Below are positions 12,681-24,247 of a stretch of DNA of 64,000 nucleotides, piece by piece. A program made the translations under genes and the position numbers. The stretch spans positions 4,503,738-4,567,737 of the forward strand of contig OY718808.1 in the NCBI GenBank assembly GCA_963070105.1. The letters run 5' to 3'. Within the stretch, counting starts at the first letter, position 1; every line of letters begins with the position of its first letter. The stretch is from Litomosoides sigmodontis (lineage: Eukaryota > Nematoda > Chromadorea > Rhabditida > Onchocercidae). The notes beneath the pieces are model-generated. The model searched no databases. It was not told the origin of the DNA and saw nothing but the letters and a program-made list of their open reading frames with translations.

Positions 12681-12743
12681 CAAATCCACAAGAATTTCAT
12701 GTAATTCTTGTGAGGATTTTGGTCTAATATCAGCTATATCCAC
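12681..12743 (-). pseudogene. rpmC: fragment of bacterial rpmC (ribosomal protein L29)
   Basis: Reading from GTG at 12743, 21 codons give a bacterial L29 N-terminus (VDIADIRPKSSQELHEILVD). After that the frame loses similarity and hits a stop, so the fragment is truncated at about 12681. It begins 12 bp after the stop of the rplP fragment on the same strand, the gene order of the bacterial S10 operon. It has no eukaryotic splice context. This is the downstream part of a bacterial insertion, most likely from Wolbachia. Confidence 0.75.
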
Positions 12744-12755
12744 TATAAACCCCAC

Positions 12756-12990
12756 TTAACTATAATTAGATATAAATTTACATTTTACAGGAAGCTTAGC
12801 TGTTGCCTTCTCAAGCGCCAACTTTGCTAAATGCATGGGAACATCATTGCTAATCTCAAATAATACCCTACCAGGCTTAGCTTTAAGTACCCAAAATTCA
12901 ACATTACCCTTTCCCTTACCCATTCATTCGCACATCTGTTGGCTTTTTACTAACACCTTTACCTCACGTGAATCGTTTCTGGTAAATTTG
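12756..12990 (-). pseudogene. rplP: broken bacterial rplP (ribosomal protein L16), C-terminal part
   Basis: The minus strand encodes the C-terminal third of bacterial L16: VSKKPTDVRM, then, after a frame break, [19 protein letters not shown] and a continuous stretch to [13 protein letters not shown] and a stop at 12756. The break at about 12921-12928 is a 4-bp tandem duplication (AATGAATG). A second lesion, apparently a small deletion, lies before GKGVSKKP at about 12964. The N-terminal part of L16 is missing or unrecognisable. Nematode mitochondria do not encode L16, so the source is bacterial. Filarial worms carry Wolbachia and their nuclear genomes hold many such transfers. The fragment is non-functional as a gene. 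Confidence 0.85.
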
Positions 12991-13019
12991 CGCCGCGTCA
13001 ACTACCACTTTCATTAGAC

Positions 13020-13441
13020 ATGTTTTACTTTAAATTCACTGTTTATTAGTAATTGGATGGAAATTCTGCTAGGATCAGTGGTGAGGTGTGCACAGGCAGC
13101 TTCTGCGTGTTCCGAAGGACAAAGTGAAAAAGGTGTAAAGTGAAGAGGTTGAAATGATAGCGATGGATTCATTTCCACTACGGCTACTTCACGTATGGTA
13201 CCGCAAAAGTCCACATTATCGCTTATTGCTGAAACACATTAGTGTTGTAATTGTGGGATTTCACAGACCTCACAGTTTATTAGCCAGGAGTACTGATCAG
13301 TGTGATTCAGAATCTACGGTACACTTACGTGTCCTGTTTCTAGACTTTCCATATAATGTTGAAGGAGGATTGGAGTTATTGCAGACGAAATGTAATAGTG
13401 TGTTCCAAAGAGCCTGAGCATAATTTAGGCACATCAAACTA
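13020..13441. other. intergenic, origin unclear
   Basis: Somewhat less AT-rich than typical intergenic DNA here. An 87-codon plus-strand frame (13154-13417) is open but matches nothing I recognise and lacks splice context. It might be further diverged bacterial insert or ordinary downstream sequence of the phosphatase gene. Confidence 0.3.
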
Positions 13442-15637
13442 TTAGGTGTAAGTGGAACTTCTGACTTCGAACTTTTCTGCTATATAACTAACCATCTCTG
13501 CGCTCTTTTCATTATTCCCATTGTTTCCTTCCTGCACATTATTCGCCTTACTTTCAGCAGTGTTCTTTTCCTCATCTTTATCGCCCTCCTTTTTGTTTTC
13601 AGCATCCTTGCTGCCGTTTTCCTTCTTCTCTTCTTGCACCTCTGACCCCTTCTTATTTTCCTCCTTCTTATCCTTCTCTCCCTCTTTCACTTCTCCTGCT
13701 TTTGGTGCGAGAGTTTTTGGCTGCAACAAAAACTTCCAGTTTTGCTCTCCGTTTGCTGTTTCAGGATGAATGAATGGTAACTGAGGTGCACTTGTGGTAA
13801 CGTACCTGAGGTGCACTTGTGATAACGTACCTGAGGTGCGCTTGTTGCCTGTTTGATTTGTGGTAGGGCGAGTGCTTGACCAGGAACGCAAGCTACTTCC
13901 GGGCAGCTCCGCACACAGGTTGGTCCCGGTGGCACTCGAAGTTGTTGAAAGGTTATCTGCAATTCGTAGCATTTCACTTTTATGACAGACTAAAATTCAT
14001 GTATTCAATTGCAAATTTTTCATTTAAATTTTAAGAAACCTACCTGTAAATCTTCGTCAATGCAAACAACAGCTCCTGCATTATTGAATTGTCCAGCATA
14101 ATTTGGAGCGGAAAATACTGTAATCAATTTCTTGCCAACCATTAATTCATATCCATCTTGTACCACCCGAAACATGCGTTTTTTTGTTGTTTTCGGAAAA
14201 TTTTTCAAGCAGAACTTATAATTTCAGTTATTACTCCTTCTCATTTCTTTCATATCGGAAAAAAGAGTGATTGTTACCTGATGGGCTCGGATGACGAGAT
14301 CAATTTTTAGCGCTTTGCATGCGGAAAGCAAAACACCTTTGCCGAATGAATAGCTAAGACCACGTGGAGAGTAGAACCAACCATCGCCCTTGCTTGTCGG
14401 ATCTGCCCAAACTAAATCGATCAGTAATCCACGATCCTGGAATGACGTACGCTACTGCTTGATTGAAATGCTGAAATAATTCAACTTCACACATCTGACA
14501 TCGTTACCAGTGGTTCACAAGGACGTTTAATTTGGCGGATTTGTTCAAGGCTGGTAAGATGCGGCGATAGGCCACCATGCATGCAGAGAACACGTTTGGC
14601 GATAAGTCCAGCCATTGGCATACGATTGAAAAATGACTGGAAATCCCACCATAAGCCAACACTAAAACATTTCCATCCTTTTATTTCAAAAAGAAAAAAA
14701 AGTTTTTGCAAAATTCTTGACGTAAGCAATCAATGCTTTACGATGAAAGCCTCCGTTGAATTGTTCACCCGTATTTTAGTGCGCATTCGTTATAGAAACC
14801 ATATATGCGGTTCACTGCCGGCGTTTCGTGATTCCCGCGAAGTAAGAAAATGCGATCGCGATATTTCACTTTCAAACATAGCAGGTATATTATTGTTTCA
14901 ATGGATTGTGGCCCACGATCGATATAGTCTCCCAGAAAAATCATCCTTACATCGGGCACTTTACCGATCACTCCAAATAGCTTATGCATATCCTGTATTT
15001 TTGCATTTCGAGGTCAGTGGTCAATTTAAAACCTCAGTGGATAAGTGGGTAAGCAATGCAATGAGAGTTTGACTTTTTAACTTCTCCCTCTTCCAATATG
15101 TAATGTTGTTATAAGCATAAATTAACATGTTTGTTTGGAAGTGTCTCGATTACTTACTTCATACTGGCCGTGGATGTCACCAACAACCTTGATTGGTACT
15201 TCGACTTCAACCAGTGAACCTTCTTCCATCATAATTGCTCCAGCAGATGACATTAGCGCTAATATTTCTTCTAACTTGATTTTTTGATTCATTTGAATTC
15301 CCTAAAGATTTTTCATCCTCTCATCCACTGAGACTTTTCAGCGTTTGCGCGCAGCAATTCATTCACACAGTGTGGTTTTGAATTCAATTTTAAATTACTT
15401 TACGTAATGGATTGGACGGAGAATTACAAAGACCTGACTAAAGATTCTCTATCAGATAAAAGAGCACACATCAATTGTGGAGGCTCGGCAGTTCTTTCAA
15501 TCAAAACACAATTATGAAAGGATCAGGAAAAAGCGATTTACTATCAGGAAAAAGCGATTTACTTTTTTGGAGCCCATTTCTTCCAACACATCTATCATTC
15601 TGTCCAACGATTCTGTTGTGATGCCTGCAGCCATCAT
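13442..15637 (-). CDS. PP1-type Ser/Thr protein phosphatase with Lys/Glu-rich tail
   Basis: Catalytic subunit of the PPP family, nearest PP1, in a divergent nematode form. Exons: 15637-15563, 15301-15158, 14992-14769, 14661-14508, 14436-14278, 14166(or 14214)-14044, 13956-13831 and 13780-13442; about 447 residues. Metal and active-site motifs are intact: [33 protein letters not shown] and SAPNYAGQF. The last differs from PP1's SAPNYCGEF in lacking the Cys and Glu. After the catalytic core comes a PPGP/Cys segment, then about 90 residues very rich in Lys, Glu and Asn. The sixth exon's expected acceptor reads TTTCGG instead of TTTCAG; an AAG acceptor upstream would add 16 residues in frame. The final intron is two copies of a 25-bp repeat. 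Upstream and in the same orientation as the GSK-3-like kinase. Confidence 0.85.
13781..13839 (-). repeat. 25-bp tandem repeat forming a 50-nt intron
   Basis: On the minus strand two 25-bp units begin GCACCTCAGGTACGTTA at 13839 and 13814 (one T/C difference), followed by a third partial unit GCACCTCAG ending at 13781. Each unit carries CAG|GT. Removing 13830-13781, exactly two units, keeps the phosphatase frame open into its long Lys/Glu-rich tail. Retaining it shifts the frame and stops at about 13687. Confidence 0.8.
15522..15563 (-). repeat. 21-bp duplication of a 5' splice site
   Basis: Two 21-bp direct copies at 15522-15542 and 15543-15563 each contain the donor GTAAATCGC on the minus strand. 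The first marks the end of phosphatase exon 1 (15563). The second lies 21 nt further on, so its use would add seven codons without shifting the frame. Confidence 0.8.
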
Positions 15638-17990
15638 TTCAAATCAGCTCTTTTTCTTGTAATCCTCAATCAGTTTGGATCTGCACCGAAAAGCGCCTTG
15701 TTTTAACCTACAGTAAAAATGAAGAGAGCACAGTGTGCACCCTACCAGATGATAAAATAAACTAATAAATTTAGAATCATTTCAACCTGTTTTATTCTCT
15801 TTTGAGAACATGACGAGTTTCCAAATTTAATTTACATAATCTATGATGGAATTTTAATTCAAGATTAAAGCTAGGGAGAAAAAGGTAATAAGCGAAATGA
15901 TGCACATTCTACATTTGATGATTAATTCACCCAACAAATTTCACTCTGACAAAAAGTAAATTTTTGAATAATTTTATTCCCAGCTTTTTTTGCAAGATTA
16001 GTATGTGTTCTTAATCATCAAATAATTTACTCTTTTATCCTTTCCTTGTGTCCAAAGAGTATCCCGCAAATGAAATACGAAATGAAATATGTTGAAAGAA
16101 ACGAAATGAGTTTTTGGTTAATTGATAGCATGAACTTTTTCTGTATGGAAATGAAAATTTAGAATTAAATTAAATAGCACACATCAAAATAATTCAGATT
16201 TAAAAAATTTCCATTGTTTGTCATGCCTTGTTAAGCAAGAAAGACTAATACATTACACAGTTTTCATTTTCAATGTTTCATGTCAGGTGAAGTCCGAAAA
16301 ATACTACTGCCAATTCTCGAATCTCCCATGAAACGTGTTCTCGAAAACACGCTTGAATGTGAGCTGTACCTACCTGTATTGCACGGACGACATTTTACTA
16401 TTATATCATATCATCAACTCTTGTTCATGTTGGTGCTCTGCCGACTGCTTTATGTTCCACCCATTTCGTCAGGTTCATCCACCTTACGAAAACAGGTTTA
16501 AATAGTCCTGATTTTCTATCGCAGGTGTTAACTCATAGTCTTCCTGTATTTTCTCACAAAACGTGCAAATGTAGAATTTTTTTCATAGAAAGTGGAAGTC
16601 AGGTAAAGTGTTCGCGTTGTGTTTTCATCATCTTCACTTGCTTTTTTACTAATTTAAAAAATTTTTATTGAACGGAAACAGAGAAACTAAATATGATAAC
16701 AATCAATGCGTGAGTAGTAGTGCACTGTGTTTTGTGCAGGCAACATTCATTTATCGTTGTAAGTCGTACGTTTGTGTCGTTCTTCACGTTCTCTCTCTTA
16801 TTCGTTACGATTCTCCACGCTTTTAACTGTAAGCAGCGGAAGCTTCACCTTGCTAAGAGATACATCGTTGTTACAGCAAATGTAATGACCAAATGTCACA
16901 CATTCGGTGCCTACAGAATGGTGGACAGAAGGAGCGGAATTCCGACATGTAAGAAAAGTAAGATGGAAAGAGTGAGAGAGAAAAGTGGTTTGAGGATGAA
17001 TACAGAAATTTGATTCCATACAGAGATCTATTGTTGACACTAATTAGTTAACATTTCAATAACTCCTCGGCAGGAACTTACTTCCTTCCAACCAGAAATA
17101 CCGTGAAAACCCAGTCACACTCCACCACACCCCTGCCTCCCCCCCCCCTTCATAACTCCAACCATTCGTACATGAAGGCAAAGTTACTCCGTTGCATATC
17201 AGTCGCATGCGAAAAGATTATGAAAATGTTGAGTGTTAGTGAATTCGTCTGTGGATGGATTACTGCTTATTGGTGCGTTTATTATGTGAAAGTTTCATGG
17301 TGTGGTACAGAACTGGTAAATTTCCATCATTTAAATTTACTCCATTGCAATAGTTGGAATAGCTTTGTGAAGCATATGACAAGCATACGACCGCTGTTTG
17401 AATCGTATTATTATGAAAAATTTGCTGAATTATCTATCCAGCATATAGTGTGATTTAAATTTTCACTAGTATTTGAACAAAATTGACATTTGTTGAGGAA
17501 TAGAGATGTTGAATTGATCGCAATTCAGTTGCGTGCTAATCACTATCTTAAAGTATTATTTCGATTAGTCGTTGTGGATTGCCTTTTATCTGTGCTGCTT
17601 CGTTCGTGGCACAGGAATAAACGGAATGGTTACCGTTCACTGAGCAGTGTGGATGTGGGCGGAAAAGTGGAAGCAATCGTGATTGAGACTAATGAAATTT
17701 GTGCTCCATCCTTAAATTTCTAAATATTTATTTCATATTCCAGTTGAATTTTTCTTCCTATTTAGATGTCAAGCTATAGCTCGCTGTTTAATGCACTACT
17801 GTACAACTAAATTACGATCCTGAAAAAAAATTTTTCTTTGATTTCATGGCTTAAATTTTATTTCCAGTCAAGTAAATGTGAAACATTATGACGTATAAGT
17901 TCTTTTTGCTAATACATAAGGCGACACATTTTTTTTAAAAGAAATCATGACAATACTACTGCTCTGCTTAACTTTTCAGGTTAATTAGAT
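15638..17990. other. intergenic between divergent phosphatase and aftiphilin genes
   Basis: Mostly AT-rich. Frames of 73, 116 and 77 codons (16280-16501, 17103-17453, 17490-17723, plus strand) are open, but they match nothing I know and lack convincing splice sites or codon bias, so they are not called as genes. A C-run lies at about 17142-17150. Confidence 0.4.
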
Positions 17991-20900
17991 ATGTTTGAAG
18001 ATGATCCACCACCACTGCCCTCATCTCCATCTCCTGAAATCTCATGTGATAGTACCTTTACTGATTTAAACGACCATAATCGGTTTACTGCTGTTGCGGA
18101 TGATGATTTCGGTGGGAATAGTGAAGAATACTGTTCATATATGCCAGCCATACTTCGAGATGAATTAGATTCTAAATTTGTCAATCCTGAGGCAACAGCA
18201 GCTCATAATGAGCCTACGAAAGCAATTGAAACTGCTAATTACACTCAGAACGACTCCGATGAAGAGCAGGATGGTTCATCTCATGTGCAGTTTGTTGAGA
18301 TTTCTAAATCTCAAGATTCACCGTCTGAGATTCCACCATGTTTTGAGGATTCAGTTGTCAAAAAGAACTGCGTTATGGCTCATTCTGTTCAGGTTAGCAT
18401 TCAGTTGTCAACACATTGATTATTCTTCGAAATATATCGCATACTTTCCATCAGTTTTGGTCTATTCAATTCAGAAAGGTGAAACTACGAGTAGAGGGTC
18501 ACACGATATGCAACCGTATGTAAAGGAAAGGAAGGCTTCGATTCCAACAGAAAGTACGAAAGATGAAACAAACGATAGTTCAGATTTACGGAATATCGAT
18601 CCGATTGGTGAAAATAAAAAGGAAATGATTGTGCAAAATGCTTTTGAAAACGACGAAGACGATGATGAATTTGGTGATTTCGAAAAATTCACGAAAGTGG
18701 TACGTATGACTTTTTGTTAATAAATTCTAATAGAAGGAACTTTGAGCCTTGCACGATATACCATTTAATTTCTGAGTTTTCTAGTTTAGTTCATCAAATA
18801 TAATAAGCAATTTTTTTTATAAATTTATTATGTTTAACTTACTGAATTCAGGAAAAAACTCAGAAAAATGAAAATGACAGCTGGGCACATTTCGAATCCT
18901 CTTCATTTCCTGGCGTGAAAAACAAGTCAACTGAAACCGTAAGTTCATGTGGCCTACTTTAAACAACCACTCGTTGTTTTTTAAAGTCGTTTTATAGGAA
19001 AATTTAGATGTAACTAAATTAGGTGCAAAAATGACCAAAGTAATAATCGTGGAACAATTAATGCCATGAAAAAGAGTGGTTTCTATTTCAGCCACCATTA
19101 CCGCCGCTTCTAGAAAATTTATGTGATGATGAGCTATGGGCAACAGTCGCTAGAGAGGGGGAAAACAACGACGAGCAAGATATTTCTGACAATGGAATAT
19201 ATGAAACATTGAGAAATGCAATGAACAACGCAAAAGTCAAAGATAGGTAAATTTCCCTTCTTGCATAATTCATGATAAATACAAACAATTAACGGTTGTT
19301 TCAACTTTTGTAAATCTCTTCAGACTTTTGATGTAAATTTTACTAAGTGTTAGAAAATCCAAAGTAGTATTTTTTCTATTCTCGATAGTTAATTGTTTTG
19401 ATCGTGAGTAAAGGCATGTTTAGACCAGATGAAATGGTATGGATATCAGTAAGCATTATTGAGGAAGCGTTAGCGCTAAAACTACAATGGCATAATTCAT
19501 CGATTCGGAGTTGTTTTTTGCATTCACTGAATATTGATATGAATCAGGTTCGCAGTTATTATTCTTTGATACGACAAAATCTCTGTGCTGCAAATTATTC
19601 GAATATCTCTTTTTAATAAATTATAGGGATGATTTAAAAGCGCAAAAGTTAAATTCCACAAATGCATTTTAATCCTTTTTTAGACCCTTGTCCGGCATTC
19701 AGATCTTCCTGTATTCGCTCAACAACTTGAAGAAAGTGCAGTTCTTGCACCTGCGTCTGTAGCGAAAAGCTCCACTGAGGTTGCAGTGACGGAAGAAAAA
19801 AATACGTAAGTTTCAAAAATGTCCAATGACCTTACCACCGTCTGAGAGCACATTTAGATCATTTTCAGGTTGTCGCAGTCAAATTCGGCGTACTTGTTAT
19901 CTTATGTAGGTATGGGAAGGTTAGGAACAATTGATATGTATGCATTTGATTGGAATATTTACAGCTAAGATTTACGTTTGCATGGCAAAAATGCTGAGAT
20001 TTTCACTGTTCATAGATGTGCTATGTACATCTCCATTTTTAGAGAGTTTCTGTAATCGTTAGTTTTATTTTGTTTGAACTTCTTCAAAGTATTAGAAAAA
20101 CTTTAATAGGCTACTTAAATTTTTTACGTGAAATTTTCAAATATTGGAAGTTTTTTCTTTCTCATTTTATTCTACATTTTCTTGCTCTGTCTAAATTCTC
20201 TAATGTGATTCATGTCAACCATTAGTTGTTTGTTTGCCTTACCACTCTAGGAATGTGAGAACTGTAATGCGGTTTTAAATAGTTACAATACTTTATCGCT
20301 TTTTTAGCCTGCTTTTTAGTTTTGACGGTTTGCTGTTTGCGAAAAGCTAAATAGTGCTTATTGATCTAAATAAATGCATAGATCTTAAAATTATATCAAC
20401 ATCACTGATCGCATGATCCATGCATGACTGACAAGAAAGATTAGATCCTATTTTTACAGGTCTTCAGTAAGTCAACAGGTACCTACAAGATCCATCACTG
20501 TAGATTCATTGGCCGTTCCACCAGTGCAGTTTGATTGGAATAATTCTGGTCTAACAAACCCTCTCAAAACAGGGTGTATGTTGTTTTTGCTTACACATAC
20601 AAGCTTTCAATTTAAATTTTCATTATGACGAAGCGGTGGAAATACTTATCCAATTTTTGCATATTCAGTAATAAATTGTAATATGTAGCACAGTTTAGCA
20701 CATAGCTTCCCTCTAAATGGAAGACTTGTGTAGAAATGGATGAATAATGGACTTCGTTATCAAAAATATCTTTATTTCTTTTGAAATTGATTTATCAATG
20801 CCGAAAAGTTCTTTCTCGAAAATCATTTCAATTTTTTTCAGCATTAAGTGTGTCATCTGCATCACTAGACTTGGATTTTTTGGTATCTACAAGTAGTAAA

Positions 20901-21754
20901 GGTGCAGTTAGTGATGGTTCACCCACCACTCAGGTGTTTTCAACATTGCAAAAGGTTCTATTACTTGTTTTATAGGATAAAAAATACTTGAAAATTTACA
21001 GTGTTTTAAATAACATATCAAGTAGCAGTTTGTGTTCATTTATCAATGTGTTATTGACTGTGTAAATGAGCTTGTACTCGAATTACTTGTGGCCACTGTC
21101 ATTACCTTTTATAGAAAAGGGGCGTAGTGAGTTTAAACAAATTGTTATTTGCTGATTTATGCTTATCTGGAATCCCTACATTAGTAAAGTCTTTTAAGAC
21201 ATAATAAATTTATTGGCTTCCTACAGGATCTGACTGCGTTTGGTCTCAATTTGCCGGATGATGCCGAAAAGAGCAAAACTGAAAAAGATATTTCAAGCAG
21301 CACATCGTAAGTGATTTCTTCGCCATAGCAATCAAAAATCTAAAACAGTCCCTCTAAATGGCCTTATTTCTATATACATTGTCTTTTATAATGAAACCCG
21401 AGCTGTCTTACATTTTACAATTTTTCCTCATTATTTCAAATGTTAGGCAATAGTTAATAGTTCATTACTCGGGAAGAATACATAACATAAATTGTTGTTA
21501 AACATTTCAGTATTGTCTTATAGAAAACTATTTTACATCACTCAGATATTTCATGCTATATTTATCATGCGAATACGAATTGTCAATCTTTTTATAGAAT
21601 TGTATTGGATTACGTGCTGAACAAAAATGGTGATGGGCGAAAATATAAACCAGTAAGCGAACTTTCACTTGATGCTCGAGCTCTTCATGATCAGTTGCCG
21701 GATCTCGATTACATGTTATCCAACGTTCTGCTTTTTCCTGTCATCGATCGCTAG
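17991..21754 (+). CDS. aftiphilin-like clathrin accessory protein
   Basis: Ten exons join in phase: 17991-18392, 18475-18699, 18852-18938, 19092-19246, 19424-19547, 19684-19805, 20460-20575, 20842-20954, 21227-21306 and 21598-21754; 526 residues. In animals aftiphilin works at the trans-Golgi and endosomes with clathrin and AP-1. Family marks: an acidic start (MFEDDPPPLPSSPSP), a DDDEFGDFEKF motif at about residue 200 (typical adaptor-ear-binding DFGDF type), DSWAHFESS, then the conserved region with ALALKLQWHNSS and FLHSLNID, VQFDWNNSGLTNPL, and a C-terminal LPDLDYMLSNVLLFP ending DR. The start follows an ACTTTTCAG acceptor 11 nt upstream, a likely trans-splice site. Two donors are weak (GTTCGC, GTTCTA). 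AATAAA at 22538 could end a long 3' UTR. Confidence 0.85.
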
Positions 21755-23522
21755 CTATGGAATATGTCATGGGGCTAACTAGAATTATTATCGTACAATT
21801 TTTATTTGAGTTACCAGATTTTTTGGAGTATTTTGTTCAGTTAATTTTTTAACGCGCTGTGAAGTTCTGCAGCACTCATATTTCCCTCTTATGTTTTTCT
21901 ATGACAACTGCTTTGTTGTTTGATATGGGCCTTCATCTTTTGTGAATTTTTTAGCGACATATCTGTTAATACGGGTGATTCGTGCTTTGTTGTGATTTTT
22001 TAAATTCCTTGTCGAGCAAATTTTATTAAGTGAAATTTTTTCGTCTTAAATTTCCAAGGTTTGTTAATCATTGGTGTTTATTCGTTATTACAAATTCGTC
22101 AATCTTATATACTGTGTTTTCTGTGTAGTTATTTGTAAAGAATTTCATGCAACAAATTTTTGCCGTTTAGAAAAAAAATTACTTGTATTTGAATTTTCTG
22201 CTTCGGAGAATATTTCGGCCGAGAAATGTTGTGATTGTTTCCTTTTGCGATGAATGAGTGCATCACTTATGTTTTATGATTTTGTTAATCTTAAACGTTT
22301 GGTTCTCTGAATTTTTTGTCTACCGCTTCTTGGGAATATTAATTACGGTGAGCATTGAGTTATTATGCAGTTTGGTTCTGCTTAGAGTTTATTTCTTGTT
22401 AAATCACGTAAAACACGTTTCATTTAACTATGCTGTCGACATATCTTGTTAAGATGAAGTTCGAATTAGCTGAAATGTGACCGAGTTATTTAGACCGGAA
22501 TAGATTTTTGCAGACTATATTAGTATAATGATTTTCTAATAAATAACACTTCAACACCAGCAATAATCGTGCATTTGAGATACAGTTATTCTCAATAATA
22601 ACATCATTTATGTCATCAGATAAGTGTCAGGGAGTTTTTCTGCATATTTTCCAACAATGTAGTTTAACTTTAACTTAACAAATTTAACACCAAAAAATTA
22701 TCCTGCAATTTTTTTTCCACTGCAACATACACATTCAGCATAATAGCATTTTTTGAGTGAAAAGTCGTTGGATGAGATGTAGAAGAGAAGGAATTTCTTT
22801 GAAGTTTTACTGGCGCCAACATTCCCCTACTCTTTCCTATCCTACCATTCGTTTTTTCTTTTTTTTTTTTGATAACCAGTTGATTCGTCTCACGTTAATT
22901 TACTAAACTTTGTATATTCATCGGAGGAATATGTTGGAAAAGGAAGGAAACGAGCATCAAATAAGTATAGGCTTCAGAATGAAAAAGAAATTTGAAAAGT
23001 TTGATTGGAGGATTTTGTACTGTTGTAATTCTTGTTTATCTATCAACTATTCTCTCATCAAAAAATGACAGTTTAAAACTGTGAAACATACGTCTACTTG
23101 TCTTTTTTGAGAAAAAAAAAAATGGAAATTGAGGTTTAACTTTAGAAGAGATATTCTACGGTGTGACAAGCAACCAGCAATAAATGAAGCTACTAAAAAT
23201 TTTAGTTATTATTTATGATATTACCAAGAAATGTATGTCTTTGGAATAAATTATTTTATATTAATTATTGTGTTTCTATAGTTTCAGCTTTCAAGTTTAT
23301 TAATTGTTACTGAAGTTAGCTTATATGTAGTCGAGGAGTGAGACATTATTTATTTGCTAGCTTAAAGTGATTTATAAACTTTTTCAACTGTCAGACATTT
23401 CCGTCAAAAAACACACACACTAAAATATTTTTTTAGAGATCGTGATGACTATGAATGATGGAGGTGTAGTCGAAGTTGATTTATTGAACTCAATTACATT
23501 TATTTCCTATTAACTGCTACTG

Positions 23523-23599
<77 letters not shown>

Positions 23600-24046
23600 A
23601 TGGCTTCTTTTTACAAAAAAAAAAAAGTCCCAAAAACGAAAAAAGCCATGGTTTGTCGAGAATTATTGAAATTAAACAATTCGTCGAATGATTAGCAACG
23701 AAATGAAATGAAATGAAATGAAAGACTGAATGAATGTAGACTGAATGAATGTAATTTAAAAAATTTTTTGCTGAGATCAAATGAAGCAATGGTCGTTTCA
23801 ACTGTGTAACAAAATGCGTAAAATGGAAAAAAACTATCTGAAATTGTAATCTTTTCCAAACTGATCAATAATATCGTGAAATATTAGAATGATATATGTA
23901 TAATAGCGTCTGATCTATTTATTAGCTATCAGTCAGCGTTGCACTGAATTGATCGAGTCTTCTAATACAATAATAGCACTATCAACAGTTAGTTGATCGA
24001 CTGCGTGGCGACGTGATCCTAAAATGTCAGAGGGAGAGAGGGAGGA
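21755..24046. other. 3' UTR and intergenic with simple repeats
   Basis: T-rich sequence after the aftiphilin-like gene, with AATAAA at 22538. Small frames at 22071-22452 look like chance. Holds the (TG)n tract at 23526 and a (GAAAT)n tract at 23697-23722. Confidence 0.5.
23526..23595. repeat. (TG)n microsatellite, about 35 units
   Basis: Uninterrupted alternating TG from 23526 to 23595. Confidence 0.98.
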
Positions 24047-24175
24047 ATGGACGACGACGACAACACGACCGACGACACGTATCGTTCGTTGACTGATTGT
24101 CGGCGCCTTAAACCACCGATCGGCTACGGCACTCGCATTGCCGCCCCGCAGGAGCCAACTTCTAAAAAGATATCA
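24047..24175 (+). CDS. possible isolated first exon in a GC-rich patch
   Basis: The segment 24000-24175 is much richer in C, G and CpG than everything around it. From ATG 24047 it encodes MDDDDNTTDDTYRSLTDC, then RRLKPPIGYGTRIAAPQEP. No clear donor or following exon was found; a weak one (GCT|GTTTTC) lies near 24178, and the (AAT)n tract starts 780 bp downstream. Alternatives are an exon of a gene extending beyond what I can join, or a CpG-rich regulatory patch. Function unknown. Confidence 0.3.
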
Positions 24176-24247
24176 GCTGTTTTCCGCATACCTCTTCATC
24201 TTCCCCTCTTCCATCTTTCCTTCTCAATTAATTCAACCAAATTTTAA

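Noticed and set aside
12835..13017. Plus-strand 60-codon frame over the bacterial insert
   Set aside because: It is the antisense shadow of the rplP fragment.
13154..13417. 87-codon frame beside the rplP remnant, as more Wolbachia DNA
   Set aside because: No recognisable bacterial protein; composition alone is not enough.
13521..13769. Plus-strand Ser/Phe-rich frame
   Set aside because: Antisense of the Lys/Glu-rich tail of the phosphatase.
14581..15072. Plus-strand 163-codon frame
   Set aside because: Antisense of phosphatase exons 3 and 4; the sense strand has the conserved motifs.
17103..17723. Plus-strand frames of 116 and 77 codons
   Set aside because: Unrecognised, unspliced and in ordinary-looking intergenic DNA; likely chance.
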